Shown one piece after another: positions 39,662 to 47,782 of a stretch of 47,782 nucleotides of DNA (position 1 is its first letter; each line of letters begins with the position of its first letter). Location: contig JAFPVC010000023.1 of NCBI GenBank assembly GCA_017413085.1, positions 1-47,782 on the forward strand. Direction: 5' to 3'. The position numbers and the translations under genes were made by a program. The stretch is from Prevotella sp. (GTDB taxonomy: Bacteria; Bacteroidota; Bacteroidia; Bacteroidales; Bacteroidaceae). Below the pieces are notes generated by a model. That model was not told the DNA's origin. It saw only the letters and a list, made by a program, of their open reading frames with translations, and made no database searches.

Positions 39662-41122
39662 ATGCGCATAGACGATACGAAGAATCTTCCACCTCTGTGG
39701 CTGTCGGCAATACCACTCATAACACTTGTGGCACTCATAATAATCGTATTGATATATATGCCAGACGATGCACTGGGTGGTGCCAGCCAACTGGCACTCA
39801 TAGTTGCATCGTCGGTATGCGTGGCTATCTCCATGCTATGGTGTCACACACCATGGGAGACGTTTGAGGAAGGAATAAAGAAGACTGTTGGCGATGCCGC
39901 CATATCCATACTCATACTGCTGATGATAGGTGTTATGTCGAGCACATGGATGGTAAGCGGTGTGGTGCCTACCTTTATATATTATGGCGTACAGTTTATG
40001 TCGCCGACGTTCTTCCTGCCATGCGCCTGTATCATATCGGCGCTCATATCAGTTATGACGGGTACGTCGTGGACCACCATTGCCACCATCGGTATAGCAC
40101 TGCTCGGCATAGGCAACGCACTAGGCATACCAGAAGCTCTCAGTGCCGGTGCGATAATATCCGGCGCATATTTCGGCGATAAGATGTCTCCTATGTCAGA
40201 CACTACCGTACTTGCGTCTTCGATGGCATCTGCAGACCTCTTTTCGCACATACGCTACATGATGTACACAACGGCGCCGAGCATTACGATATCACTGCTG
40301 CTGTATCTCTTTATAGGATTGGGCTTCAGTGGTACAGACATGGAGATAACGACATATACAGAAGGATTATCGGGCACATTTAACATAACACTGTGGACCA
40401 TGCTCGTGCCGTTGTTCACCGCAGTGTTGATATATAAGAAAGTATCGTCAATGCTGACGCTCATACTGTCATCATGCTTTGCGTGCCTGTGTGCCTTGTT
40501 TACGCAGTCGTCGCTGGTTGCAGGCATTGGAGGCGGCAGCGAAGTCACGGCAAGCAGTCTGCTCAGCGGCATCATGACCACCTGCTATACATCTACGAAC
40601 ATAGATACAGGTGTAGCAGAAATTAACAACCTTGTATCCACGCGCGGCATGGCAGGTATGCTCAATACCGTATGGCTCATACTTTGTGCTATGTGTTTTG
40701 GCAGTTGCATGGTGACCAGCCAGATGCTGAAGAGTCTAACGCGCATATTGCTGCGCGCCATACACAGCACGGTGAGCCTTGTGACGTCAACCGTATGCTC
40801 AGGTCTGCTGCTCAATATGGTGATGGGCGACCAGTTCCTTTCGATCATCATGAACGCCTCCATCTTCCGCGAGGAATACGAGAGGCGTGGCTATCGCCCC
40901 GAACTGCTGAGCCGCAGCACAGAAGACTCCTCCACGGTAACCTCCGTATTGGTTCCATGGACAGCCTGCGGCATGACGCAGAGCACGGTGCTCGGTGTGC
41001 CTACCATAGTATATCTGCCATTCTGTTTCTTCAACCTCATCAGTCCTGTGATGAGCTGCATTGTAGCAGCCTTAGGCTTTGTACCTACACCGCAAAAGAC
41101 AAATGAGAATACAATTAAATAG
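39662..41122 (+). CDS. nhaC: Na+/H+ antiporter, NhaC family
   Basis: A 486-residue inner-membrane protein with about 12 hydrophobic segments. The NhaC signature GAYFGDKMSPMSDTTVLAS lies near residues 168-186, preceded by VMTGTSWTTIATIGIALLGI; a second-half GGGSEVTASSLLSGIM repeats the fold. It exchanges Na+ for protons and helps with salt and pH balance. It follows the NagZ-M15 gene by 12 bp on the same strand, so the two are probably co-transcribed. Confidence 0.88.
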   Translation: MRIDDTKNLPPLWLSAIPLITLVALIIIVLIYMPDDALGGASQLALIVASSVCVAISMLWCHTPWETFEEGIKKTVGDAAISILILLMIGVMSSTWMVSGVVPTFIYYGVQFMSPTFFLPCACIISALISVMTGTSWTTIATIGIALLGIGNALGIPEALSAGAIISGAYFGDKMSPMSDTTVLASSMASADLFSHIRYMMYTTAPSITISLLLYLFIGLGFSGTDMEITTYTEGLSGTFNITLWTMLVPLFTAVLIYKKVSSMLTLILSSCFACLCALFTQSSLVAGIGGGSEVTASSLLSGIMTTCYTSTNIDTGVAEINNLVSTRGMAGMLNTVWLILCAMCFGSCMVTSQMLKSLTRILLRAIHSTVSLVTSTVCSGLLLNMVMGDQFLSIIMNASIFREEYERRGYRPELLSRSTEDSSTVTSVLVPWTACGMTQSTVLGVPTIVYLPFCFFNLISPVMSCIVAALGFVPTPQKTNENTIK

Positions 41123-41155
41123 CAACATATATAATTAAATATCAACATACAAATT

Positions 41156-41968
41156 ATGCAAAGAAAAATCATACTCTCTGTCTTATTGTGTCTGCTGTCA
41201 TCCTTCGCCATGGGCCAGCAGGATATATGGTACTGGCGCGACGGAGAGTTCTACAAGGGAGAGAGCGTTGACAGCATCACGTTCTCAAAACCAGGTGCCA
41301 ATGGTCATGAGGTCGTGGATATGGGACTGAGCGTGAAGTGGGCTGCCTGCAACGTGGGAGCCTCTGCGCCATGGGAGACGGGAGATTACTACGCATGGGG
41401 AGAGACTGATGTTAAAGGAAATTATAGCTGGTCAACATATGAATGGGGAACAGGCACTGACCACATTACGAAATACTGCACACAGGAAGCCAACGGCAAC
41501 GTTGACGGACTGACACGGCTGAAAGGCTGTGACGATGCGGCAAGAATAAATATGGGAGGTGCATGGCGTATGCCAACGGAGGCAGAGTTGCTCGAACTGC
41601 TCAGCGGATGTTACTGGCAATGGACTACCGACTATGACGGTCACGGCACCGCCGGTTTCATAGTGTATAAGGCAAAGGACAGTGCTGACAAGGGCAAGAT
41701 AAAATATCCCACAGGACATTTCCTTGACAAGGATGTGACGCTCGCCGCTTCATACTCCCTTGATGACACCCACCTCTTCCTTCCTGCCGCAGGAAGAAAT
41801 GACGGTCAGACTCGTAAAGTAAACAGCGATTTGTTCTACTGGACTTCTTCCCTGTCAGAGAATGACAACCAATATAGCGTGGCTCTCTATTTCTCCAGCA
41901 GCGACCTGAACATGCTCGGCTGGAGTCGCGCATACGGATCTTCCGTCAGGGCGGTGCTGCAGGAATAG
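41156..41968 (+). CDS. Secreted FISUMP-like (Fib_succ_major) domain protein
   Basis: A 270-residue protein with signal peptide (ILSVLLCLLSSFAMGQ) and the short DIWYWRDGEFYKGESVDSIT segment common on Bacteroidales surface proteins. A FISUMP/DUF1566-like domain follows: VDMGLSVKWAACNVGA, DYYAWGETDVKGNYSWSTYE, GGAWRMPTEAELLELL, and the closing YWTSSLSENDNQYSVAL...GSSVRAV. The function of these domains is unknown. A broken paralogue lies convergent to it at 42118-42448, and two matching hairpins separate them. Confidence 0.82.
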   Translation: MQRKIILSVLLCLLSSFAMGQQDIWYWRDGEFYKGESVDSITFSKPGANGHEVVDMGLSVKWAACNVGASAPWETGDYYAWGETDVKGNYSWSTYEWGTGTDHITKYCTQEANGNVDGLTRLKGCDDAARINMGGAWRMPTEAELLELLSGCYWQWTTDYDGHGTAGFIVYKAKDSADKGKIKYPTGHFLDKDVTLAASYSLDDTHLFLPAAGRNDGQTRKVNSDLFYWTSSLSENDNQYSVALYFSSSDLNMLGWSRAYGSSVRAVLQE

Positions 41969-42008
41969 TCCGCAGACTGTCAGCTGACAGCATCCGGACA
42001 TAAATCAG

Positions 42009-42041
42009 GCGGTGCCGTGACCTCTGGGGTCACAGCACCGC
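42009..42041. terminator. Terminator-like hairpin 1
   Basis: GCGGTGCCGTGACC and GGTCACAGCACCGC pair with one mismatch. It follows the FISUMP-like gene. Confidence 0.7.
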
Positions 42042-42070
42042 TCCCTCATAAAAAAACTTAATTGCATGAA

Positions 42071-42110
42071 AAAAGCGGTGCCATGACACAAAATGTCACG
42101 GCACCGCTTT
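42071..42110. terminator. Terminator-like hairpin 2, related to hairpin 1
   Basis: AAAAGCGGTGCCATGACA pairs with TGTCACGGCACCGCTTT. It shares GCGGTGCC and GGCACCGC elements with hairpin 1, suggesting the two arose by duplication together with the adjoining genes. Confidence 0.7.
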
Positions 42111-42117
42111 GTATAAG

Positions 42118-42448
42118 AGTCTGTGTTACTGTTGCCGCCGTAGGTGGTGAATTTGTAGGTTGACAAGCTGTACTCGGTCTTAGGGGTTGTCTCTCCCCAT
42201 GCGAAGTAGTCGCCGTAGTCCTCGGGCTTCTCCGCGCCTACGTTGCACGTGGCCCATTTGACACTAAGACCGAGGTTAACGTACTCGTGGGTGGTTACCG
42301 GAGCCGCTGCCTGCGGCTCTGCGAAGGTTATTGAGTCGACGGATTATACCTTCGTGGCCTTGCCGTCCTGCCAGTACCATATATCGGTCTGCGCTGTCAC
42401 CGTAATGCTCATGGCTGCGGCGAACATTGAAAGTATTGTCTTTTTCAT
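42118..42448 (-). pseudogene. Broken paralogue of the FISUMP-like gene
   Basis: The frame begins MKKTILSMFAAAMSITVTAQ, then DIWYWQDGKATKV and an in-frame TAA (42344-42346). Past the stop the same frame continues SVDSITFAEP...YVNLGLSVKWATCNVGAEKP, DYGDYFAWGETTPKTEYSLS, and then breaks off about 110 codons in. Each segment aligns with the intact protein at 41156. It has both a nonsense codon and loss of the C-terminal two thirds. Confidence 0.8.
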
Positions 42449-42479
42449 TGTCTTGTTTTTTTGAGTTTTTTTTCTTACC

Positions 42480-42760
42480 ACAGGGGGCAACGACAATGTC
42501 GTTGCTTACAAGGGAAGTTAATCTGTTTAATCCGATTTAATCTTCTTTTTCACGAATTTGAGAATTAAAGAATTTATATTCGTGTAATCCGTTTTAATCC
42601 GTTGCCCAAAAGAAATAATCCTTGTAATCTTTTTAATCTGTGGTCGTTGATTATGAATATTTAACGTCTGGCTTGACACCTGCTTTTTACCCATTAATCA
42701 CACTGTCTTGATATGCTAATATCATTGTTTCTTTTCTGATGCCAACAATATGGCGAACAT
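42480..42760. other. Intergenic stretch with TAATCCGTTTTAATCC repeats
   Basis: Several diverged units of TAATCYGTTTTAATCYG (near 42522, 42583 and 42628) occur in AT-rich DNA, plus a small GCAACGACA/TGTCGTTGC hairpin at 42488-42507. No gene seen. Confidence 0.6.
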
Positions 42761-42761
42761 G

Positions 42762-42965
42762 TCAGGGCTGTTTCCTGCACTCTCTCCATATAAGACGCTC
42801 CGTGGGATCCATCTTCTCCGTAGCATAGCTCAGCGTAACGCTGTGCATCTCGCGCACGTGTTGCTCAAGGAAGTCGCGGAGCATATCCATACTTATGCGC
42901 TTGCCTAACTCACGCAGCATCCGACCTACAGCCTTGTGCATCAGGTCGTGCGGATGGTGCAGGCT
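42762..42965 (-). pseudogene. 3' remnant of a DNA alkylation repair (AlkD-like) gene
   Basis: The - strand reads SLHHPHDLMHKAVGRMLREL, then GKRISMDMLRDFLEQHVREM and LSYATEKMDPTERLIW, and stops at 42762. This matches the C-terminal end of AlkD-family HEAT-repeat glycosylases (HPHDL-x-HKAVGWMLREVGKRD). Everything upstream is replaced by the surface-protein fragment. About 65 codons remain. It is a debris fragment, not a functional gene. Confidence 0.75.
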
Positions 42966-43856
42966 GCCTCGACGCTCTTAGTAAAACTCGGCGGCAAGGA
43001 CATCATCGTCAAGCCCACCGATGACGAAGGCTTGAGCGAGCTTTACGTCGCCGTGCCCCAGGTCAGCAATGCGGAGGTGAAACTGTATGCCATCGATGAT
43101 GACGGATTGCTCGATCACTACACGAAGACTGGCGTCACCTTCACCGCCGGGGAGTTCTACACCATCACGGTGAATATGGAAGGGGGGGAAATAAAGAACT
43201 TCTCAGGAGAACAAGACCAACACGATACATTGCATGACGGCGATATACTGGTCGGCAGTATCAATGGCAATAACGAAATTCTGATTGCCGATGGTGCGAC
43301 CGTGATGCTCCTCGACGCGCACATCACCTCTACATTGAGCGCTGGCATCACTTGCCTTGGTGATGCCACCATCGTGGTTGCCAACGAGGATGAGGATATC
43401 AACGAGATAACGAGCGAAAGATCTGGCTACCCAGGCATCCAGGTCGCAGCAGGCTATACGCTTACCATCCTTGGCCCCGGTACGCTGAAGGCTACTGGCG
43501 CAGATGGTTTCGGCGCAGGCATCGGCGCAGGCGAAGGTCAGACCGCAGGAAACATCATCATCGCTGGCGGAACCGTCACCGCTAAGGGCGGACAAGAAGC
43601 GGCCGGCATCGGCTGTGGTTTGAACAGCCATTGTGGCAACATCACCATCAGCAACTCAGCCTCGGTCACCGCCACCAAAGGCGGCAGTGCGCCCTACAGC
43701 GTAGGCATCGGCTACAATGATGTCGTTGGCAAACCCACCTGCGGCACCATCACCATCAGCGACACGAAGTATTACGACAGTACGACCCAAACCTGGACCA
43801 GCGAGGAGCTGGAGAACGTGCTGAAGGCTGAGACCTTCACCTGGCCGGCAAATTAA
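42957..43856 (+). pseudogene. 5'-truncated secreted surface/adhesin-like protein
   Basis: From about 42957 the frame reads ASTLLVKLGGKDIIVKPTDD, then LYAIDDDGLLDHYTKTGVTF and FYTITVNMEGG, typical of fimbrillin-like domains. A repetitive beta-helix-like C-terminus follows (GNIIIAGGTVTAKGGQEAAG, GNITISNSASVTATKGG). There is no signal peptide or proper start; the apparent GTG at 42936 lies in antisense of the alkD remnant. The original gene lost its N-terminus at this junction. Confidence 0.7.
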
Positions 43857-43881
43857 TGATATTATTGTATTTTGTGAATTT

Positions 43882-43932
43882 ATGGAAAAGAAAAAGTATG
43901 AGATGCCTTTGATGAAGATATGTAAGACTTAA
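43882..43932 (+). CDS. Tiny frame, possible truncated leader-like peptide
   Basis: MEKKKYEMPLMKICKT-stop. Short Prevotella proteins often begin with MKKYE-x-P-x-ME in this way. Here a stop follows after 16 codons, so it is likely a remnant. Confidence 0.3.
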   Translation: MEKKKYEMPLMKICKT

Positions 43933-43990
43933 TTCAGGACCCTGACAGTCCTGATTATCACATTGGCATCGCTGACAGCCTGCTCATGAA

Positions 43991-44053
43991 TCAGGGGACG
44001 GTTCTTTGATCCGTTACAATCCTCTGAAAACGAATCAGAGAACCGTCCCTTGA
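43991..44053. repeat. Imperfect 19-bp inverted repeat (REP-like)
   Basis: TCAGGGGACGGTTCTTTGA (43991-44009) and TCAGAGAACCGTCCCTTGA (44035-44053) are reverse complements at 17 of 19 positions. It resembles short palindromic repeats mobilised by Y1/RAYT transposases; no such gene is in the window. Confidence 0.7.
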
Positions 44054-44094
44054 TTTACTCAGCGGGACAGACCCTCTGTGTCCCTTAATAGACA

Positions 44095-44478
44095 CTAGTG
44101 ACCTAAAATGTCCTTCTCGGCATTCAAGTGGAAGAGTTGTTCTTTTTCCTCTTCTGTCAGTTCCAGCGTTTTCACGAACTTCATCATGTTAGACAGACAC
44201 TCGTAGGGGTAGTCTGAGGCGAAGATGATGCTGTCGATGCCAAAGGCCTGCTTGGTGCACTCAAAAGTGATTTTAGACATGATGCCGCTGGTTGTCATCA
44301 CCACATTCTTGTTCTTGAAGTAGTAGGCAACCGTGTGCTTCATCTTCACCTCGTCGTCCTTAATCCATGCAAAACGGTTGTCCACTCTGTCGATGATAAA
44401 CGGTAAGTATTCGCCACAATGGCCGAGAATCATTCTCAGCTTGGGGAACTTGTCGAAGGTGCCGTTCAGAATCAGTCG
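44095..44478 (-). pseudogene. 5'-truncated amidohydrolase (ACMSD-like family)
   Basis: The - strand reads RLILNGTFDKFPKLRMILGH, CGEYLPFIIDRVDNRF, TTSGIMSKITFECTKQAFG, then IIFASDYPYECL and a C-terminal helix, stopping at 44095. This is the C-terminal part of amidohydrolase-2 proteins (ILGHCGE and FASDYP motifs). The N-terminal metal-binding half is missing. A frame starting at 44532 adds unrelated residues (MPLIFCACSARSKC), so the break is near 44478. Confidence 0.75.
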
Positions 44479-44524
44479 GCATCTTATTCTGCATTTAGAA
44501 CGTGCAGAACATGCACAAAAAATT

Positions 44525-44559
44525 AAGGGCAAGTACCTGTTTCCCAGACACTTGCCCTT
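44525..44559. terminator. Terminator-like hairpin by a gene-tail remnant
   Basis: AAGGGCAAGT (44525-44534) pairs with ACTTGCCCTT (44550-44559). It follows the orphan coding tail at 44587-44640 when read on the - strand. Confidence 0.65.
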
Positions 44560-44586
44560 TATGTAACTGATTTTAGCATCTTTAGA

Positions 44587-44640
44587 TTATTCCTCTACGG
44601 CTGCCTGCGCGGCGGCTAGACGATACTGAGTATCAGCTAC
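44587..44640 (-). pseudogene. Orphan C-terminal coding tail ending QAAVEE
   Basis: The - strand reads VADTQYRLAAAQAAVEE-stop, with a stop codon directly upstream. The ending QAAVEE and the following hairpin match those at about 4188-4271. The parent gene is not identified. Confidence 0.4.
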
Positions 44641-45361
44641 TTACAGAGTTAGTGTAAAGTACTGGCACCTCTTTTTAGACTCATTCTGCTCATTTTGCCT
44701 CATTTTTCTGGGAAAAAATGGCTCAATGGCAGATTCATTCTCATTTCTTGATTTTATCTTTATTTTGTTTTACACTAGATTGCTTGACTTCAGTCTTACA
44801 ATCGTTAACTATAAATGCTTCGTAAGTCCAGAAGATTGAACTTCATGAACAAACACCACATTCTGTTTGCAAAAATACAAAATAATCTTGAATTCAGACT
44901 CATTTTTCTCATTTTTCGTGCAGAATGAGTTTGATTTTAACAAAAATAAGACTAAAGCTGCATATCTATTTCATACTTTCAATAAAAAAAGAAATAGTTG
45001 ATTCCATCTTTGCTGGTTTAAGTTTAAGTTTAGATATGCTTATATATATAATAAGGTATAGTAAACTTGAAGCAGAAGATTGTAGGTTTAGTCTTTAAGT
45101 TTAGAGGTTCATGTATTATACATGGGTAAACGTAAACCTAAACTTTTCAGAATGAAACGACTTAATGTTTCCTCAAAAACACATTTTTCTTTTTACTGAA
45201 GATGAACCGATTTAATCTTTTCCCTTCTCTTTCCACTTTCCTTTTAACTGAAAAAATGGTATCAGAGATAACAAAGTCACATTTTGAGATAACTGCGGAT
45301 AATTCAAAAGGAAACTCATCGAAATACAAAAAAACTGCAAATCGACGAGTTATCATTGTCC
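44641..45361. other. Long AT-rich intergenic region
   Basis: No supportable gene. A palindromic segment AAGTTTAG...CATGTATTATACATG...CTAAACTT lies near 45098-45151, and TAAGTTTA units recur around 45019-45110. No RNA family recognised. Confidence 0.5.
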
Positions 45362-45364
45362 TTT

Positions 45365-45865
45365 TCAATATGTCGAAGCACGTGCAGATGTAAAATACCA
45401 CCTGCCTTCTTCCTTGGAAAGGTTGAAATGAAGCTGCAACCTCCAGATGTGACGTCTGCCTCCGAAAACAGCTGCTGTTACACGACTGCGACCTGTCAGG
45501 GTGGCATGATTGCCGTTGACTTTGATTTCCATCTGTTCATGCTCGGCTGAATAATAATTCAGCGTACCACCTGCAATAGCCCTAATGTACTCTTGCTTTG
45601 ACTGATGCATCCCAGTCATGTGGGTCAGCACAAAATCATCGGCATGGATATGGTTTAGTGTCAGCGTGTCCTTACCCATCATAGCCTTGTACATTACTCG
45701 GTAGAGGGCTTCTATTTGACTTTCGTCTTCTTTCTCCTTGCAAGGCATAGTACAAGCAAGCTTGCCCTCTGCTCTTGCTTCGTTCGTCAGTTGTTCGTTG
45801 TCCGTCTTTGCTTGCATGATTATTGCCGTCATTCCAAGAAACAGTATCGTAATAAGGCGGTTCAT
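45365..45865 (-). CDS. Exported NTF2-like (SnoaL/DUF4440-type) protein
   Basis: A 166-residue protein with signal peptide (ITILFLGMTAIIMQA). An NTF2-like cone domain follows: IEALYRVMYKAMMGKDTLTL, HIHADDFVLTHMTGMHQSKQ, EYIRAIAGG and WYFTSARAS. Such domains bind or turn over small molecules; the substrate is unknown. It overlaps the SDR gene stop (TAATG) and is the last gene of the redox operon. Confidence 0.8.
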   Translation of the reverse strand: MNRLITILFLGMTAIIMQAKTDNEQLTNEARAEGKLACTMPCKEKEDESQIEALYRVMYKAMMGKDTLTLNHIHADDFVLTHMTGMHQSKQEYIRAIAGGTLNYYSAEHEQMEIKVNGNHATLTGRSRVTAAVFGGRRHIWRLQLHFNLSKEEGRWYFTSARASTY

Positions 45866-46701
45866 TAATGTGTAACCTTGAGATACTGTAAGTCACCATA
45901 CCAGTAGGAAGCTGTGCAGCCACCATCAATCAGAAAGTCGGCACCGCTGATGAAACGGCCACGGGAGGACATCAGGAACTCAGCCATATCACCCACTTCG
46001 TCGGGTGTTCCGGCTCGACGCGCTGGCATGCCCTCTATCATCTTGAGATAGCCTTCCTTACGGGGGCCATGCAGTTCATCGTTTGCCAATGGCGTAATGA
46101 TGATACCTGGTGAGATTGAGTTAATGGTAGCACCGCGACGGCCCCAGCGGGTAGCCTCGTACATCACGCGGAGCACATTGCAACGCTTGGAATATTGATA
46201 GGCTTTCAGCGTGTCGTTGATTTCCTTTAGGAATGGTAAACCTAACAGTTCATCCACGGGAGTTGTTGCCAATGCTTCGTTTTGCTCCTGTGGCAAAGCA
46301 GGAAGACGATGACCGCTTTGCGATGAGATAATCACACCAGAGCCACCCTCTGCAATCACCTTGCCGAACTCTTCCAACAGAACACTTGTTCCGTAGAGGT
46401 CAACGCGAAGAATTTCTGCTACGGGAGCCTGTGAGGGCGATACACCAGCAGCATTCACAACATTAGTCACGTCTCCCTTGTTGGTGGCAAACTCCACCAA
46501 CTTCAGGATGTCCTCTTTTGAACCAAGGTCGCATTGGATAATTGAGCATTCAAAACCTGCATCTTCAAGCGTCTTTGCAGCCCGTTTCGCATTCTCCTCA
46601 CTATAATCTGCCAACACGATGTGCTTACCAGCCGACACACGACGGATGATGGCTTGTCCGATGCTGCCAGCACCCACTAATACTGATACCTGTTTCATCA
46701 T
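45865..46701 (-). CDS. Short-chain dehydrogenase/reductase
   Basis: A 278-residue Rossmann-fold oxidoreductase. The NAD(P)-binding loop is VLVGAGSIGQAI (an altered GxxxGxG as VGAGSIG), with NAAG in the middle, the serine in VIISSQSGH, and the YxxxK pair Tyr168/Lys172 (AYQYSKRC). The end reads SGADFLIDGG. An extra segment of about 30 residues lies between Ser and Tyr, so the substrate pocket is larger than usual. Its ATG overlaps the stop of the aldo/keto reductase (ATGA). Confidence 0.87.
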   Translation of the reverse strand: MMKQVSVLVGAGSIGQAIIRRVSAGKHIVLADYSEENAKRAAKTLEDAGFECSIIQCDLGSKEDILKLVEFATNKGDVTNVVNAAGVSPSQAPVAEILRVDLYGTSVLLEEFGKVIAEGGSGVIISSQSGHRLPALPQEQNEALATTPVDELLGLPFLKEINDTLKAYQYSKRCNVLRVMYEATRWGRRGATINSISPGIIITPLANDELHGPRKEGYLKMIEGMPARRAGTPDEVGDMAEFLMSSRGRFISGADFLIDGGCTASYWYGDLQYLKVTH

Positions 46702-47543
46702 CCGTAAGTCTCTATGAGGTACTTCACAAACTGAGGATCACCGAAATCTCTTGTACCTGCATCGTGCTGGTTCATCCCGGCTATCTGAACCATGTCGTCG
46801 TCACTCAGCGAGAAGTCGAAGATATCGATATTCTGCGCCATGCGCTCCTTATGGCTCGACTTAGGAATAGCCACGATGCCACGCTGGGTGAGCCAACGGA
46901 GAGCGACCTGAGCGGCAGTCTTATTATACTTGGCACCGATAGTAGTCAGCAGTTCGTTCTTCACAATGCCGTCTGTTCCTTGTCCACCGAGTGGATACCA
47001 AGCCATCATCTTGGTGCCAAACTCGCCAAGAATCGGCTCAATTCCAGTCTGCTGAGAAAGCGTGTTGCACTCCAGCTGGTTCACCATAGGCTTCAGCTCT
47101 ACATAGTGGGCAAAGTCGAAGAAACGGCCTGCCTGGAAGTTGCTCACACCGATGGCACGCACCTTGCCTGCACGATAAGCCTTCTCCATAGCCCGCCATG
47201 TGCCGAACACGTCGCTGTAGGCCTGATGGATGAGTAACAAATCAATGTACTCCGTCTGCAACTTACGCAGACTCTCATCGATGCTCTTAGCAGCCTGTTC
47301 TTCACCAGCATTGGATATCCAGACCTTTGTTACAAGGAACAAATCTTCGCGCTTGATGCCACTCTTGCGCCAGGCATTGCCAACGCCCTCCTCATTCTGG
47401 TAGGCCTGTGCCGTATCAATCAGGCGGTAGCCTACACTTAATGCATCACTCACGCAACGCTCACACTCTTCAGGGCTTACGAGAAACACACCGTAGCCCA
47501 ATGTCGGCATCTGAACACCATTGTATAGTTTTATGTATTCCAT
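46698..47543 (-). CDS. Aldo/keto reductase
   Basis: A 281-residue TIM-barrel NADPH-dependent reductase with the full catalytic tetrad: Asp43 and Tyr48 (LIDTAQAYQNE), Lys73 (VTKVW) and His106 (LLLIHQA). It ends with the cofactor-binding region TQRGIVAIPKSSHKERMAQN. It reduces carbonyls to alcohols; the substrate is not evident. Start chosen at MEYIKLYNG (47543), as the frame from 47579 overlaps the flavodoxin gene. Confidence 0.9.
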   Translation of the reverse strand: MEYIKLYNGVQMPTLGYGVFLVSPEECERCVSDALSVGYRLIDTAQAYQNEEGVGNAWRKSGIKREDLFLVTKVWISNAGEEQAAKSIDESLRKLQTEYIDLLLIHQAYSDVFGTWRAMEKAYRAGKVRAIGVSNFQAGRFFDFAHYVELKPMVNQLECNTLSQQTGIEPILGEFGTKMMAWYPLGGQGTDGIVKNELLTTIGAKYNKTAAQVALRWLTQRGIVAIPKSSHKERMAQNIDIFDFSLSDDDMVQIAGMNQHDAGTRDFGDPQFVKYLIETYG

Positions 47544-47554
47544 ATTATTCGTCG

Positions 47555-47782
47555 TTAATATCCTAAACCATTCAACCACTTCTCGACCTTTTTCTTTTCC
47601 GTACGCACTTTGTGACCATAGATGCTGAAGCCCTTGGTGACATTTGCCCCAGGGAATGCTTCCTTCACATCCTCCATGCAGTTGGCCAATCCAGAACCTT
47701 CGTGAGTGGTGAAAGGAATGACGGTCTTACCCTTCAGGTCGTTAGCATGCTTCTTGAAGAAGGTGAACATCACTTGCGGATA
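47555..47782 (-). CDS. Flavodoxin-family protein, C-terminal part (cut by window edge)
   Basis: Reading from the edge: YPQVMFTFFKKHANDLKGKT, VIPFTTHEGSGLANCMEDVK, then a final KKKVEKWLNGLGY. TTHEGSG is the loop of Bacteroidales flavodoxin-like proteins just before the last strand. The N-terminal FMN-binding part lies outside the window. It heads the redox operon, 11 bp before the aldo/keto reductase. Confidence 0.8.
   Translation of the reverse strand, partial: YPQVMFTFFKKHANDLKGKTVIPFTTHEGSGLANCMEDVKEAFPGANVTKGFSIYGHKVRTEKKKVEKWLNGLGY

Noticed and set aside
1-47782. tRNA or rRNA genes
   Set aside because: No cloverleaf with CCA-type ends or rRNA-like sequence noticed; the prophage inserted in a protein gene, not a tRNA.

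Overview
The window is a Bacteroidales chromosome, most likely Prevotellaceae, carrying a nearly complete Mu-like transposable prophage. The lineage call rests on three things. Promoters match the Bacteroidetes pattern (TTTG at -33, TANNTTTG at -7, usually 20 bp apart). Leaders mostly lack strong Shine-Dalgarno sites. The host genes are typical of gut Bacteroidales: a secreted GH2 enzyme, a FISUMP-like secreted pair, and a lipoprotein joining GH3/NagZ to an M15 peptidase. I ran no searches; family names come from motifs, order and length.

Left host flank (1-4777): a leftward operon of GNAT acetyltransferase, GH2 glycosidase, metallo-beta-lactamase-fold hydrolase and a coupled 50-aa protein, behind a canonical promoter. 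Next is the 3' half of a host secreted-protein gene. Its 5' half lies 31.7 kb away (36489-36845). Joining the halves through one copy of the shared ATAGTTT restores an uninterrupted frame of about 255 codons, so the prophage interrupted this gene and its ends are placed to within 2 bp.

Prophage (about 4784-36489): repeated transposase-binding sites (core AAAACGAAATGT) lie at both ends. An S24-type repressor gene (leftward) faces an early operon (rightward) through overlapping face-to-face promoters. The early operon encodes a small HTH protein, a MuA-like DDE transposase, a MuB-like ATPase, a second P-loop ATPase, a GemA-like protein and a DUF3164 protein, and ends at a strong terminator. A separately promoted 105-aa protein follows. 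The late genes form two divergent operons from a shared promoter region at 21.09-21.23 kb. The leftward one encodes TerS, TerL, DUF935 portal, MuF head protein with a toxin-like C-terminus, GH19 endolysin, gp36-like protein, holin, a candidate unimolecular spanin, gpG-like and gp37-like proteins. The rightward one encodes a ClpP-type protease with nested scaffold, capsid, sheath, tube, a frameshifted tail chaperone, tape measure, baseplate, fibres and a fibre-assembly protein. This is a contractile-tailed (myovirus) phage.

The most unusual features are: the toxin-like domain on MuF together with a promoter-terminator unit for a roughly 85-nt RNA convergent with it; a 103-nt highly structured element after the capsid gene; AT-rich repeats placed directly behind stop codons at many prophage gene junctions; and a 19-bp hairpin repeated five times.

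Right host flank (36490-47782): a small antitoxin-like gene, the NagZ-M15 lipoprotein, an NhaC antiporter, a secreted FISUMP-like protein and its convergent broken paralogue, then a zone of gene debris (alkD, surface-protein and amidohydrolase remnants). A leftward operon follows with flavodoxin (cut by the window edge), aldo/keto reductase, SDR and an NTF2-like secreted protein.
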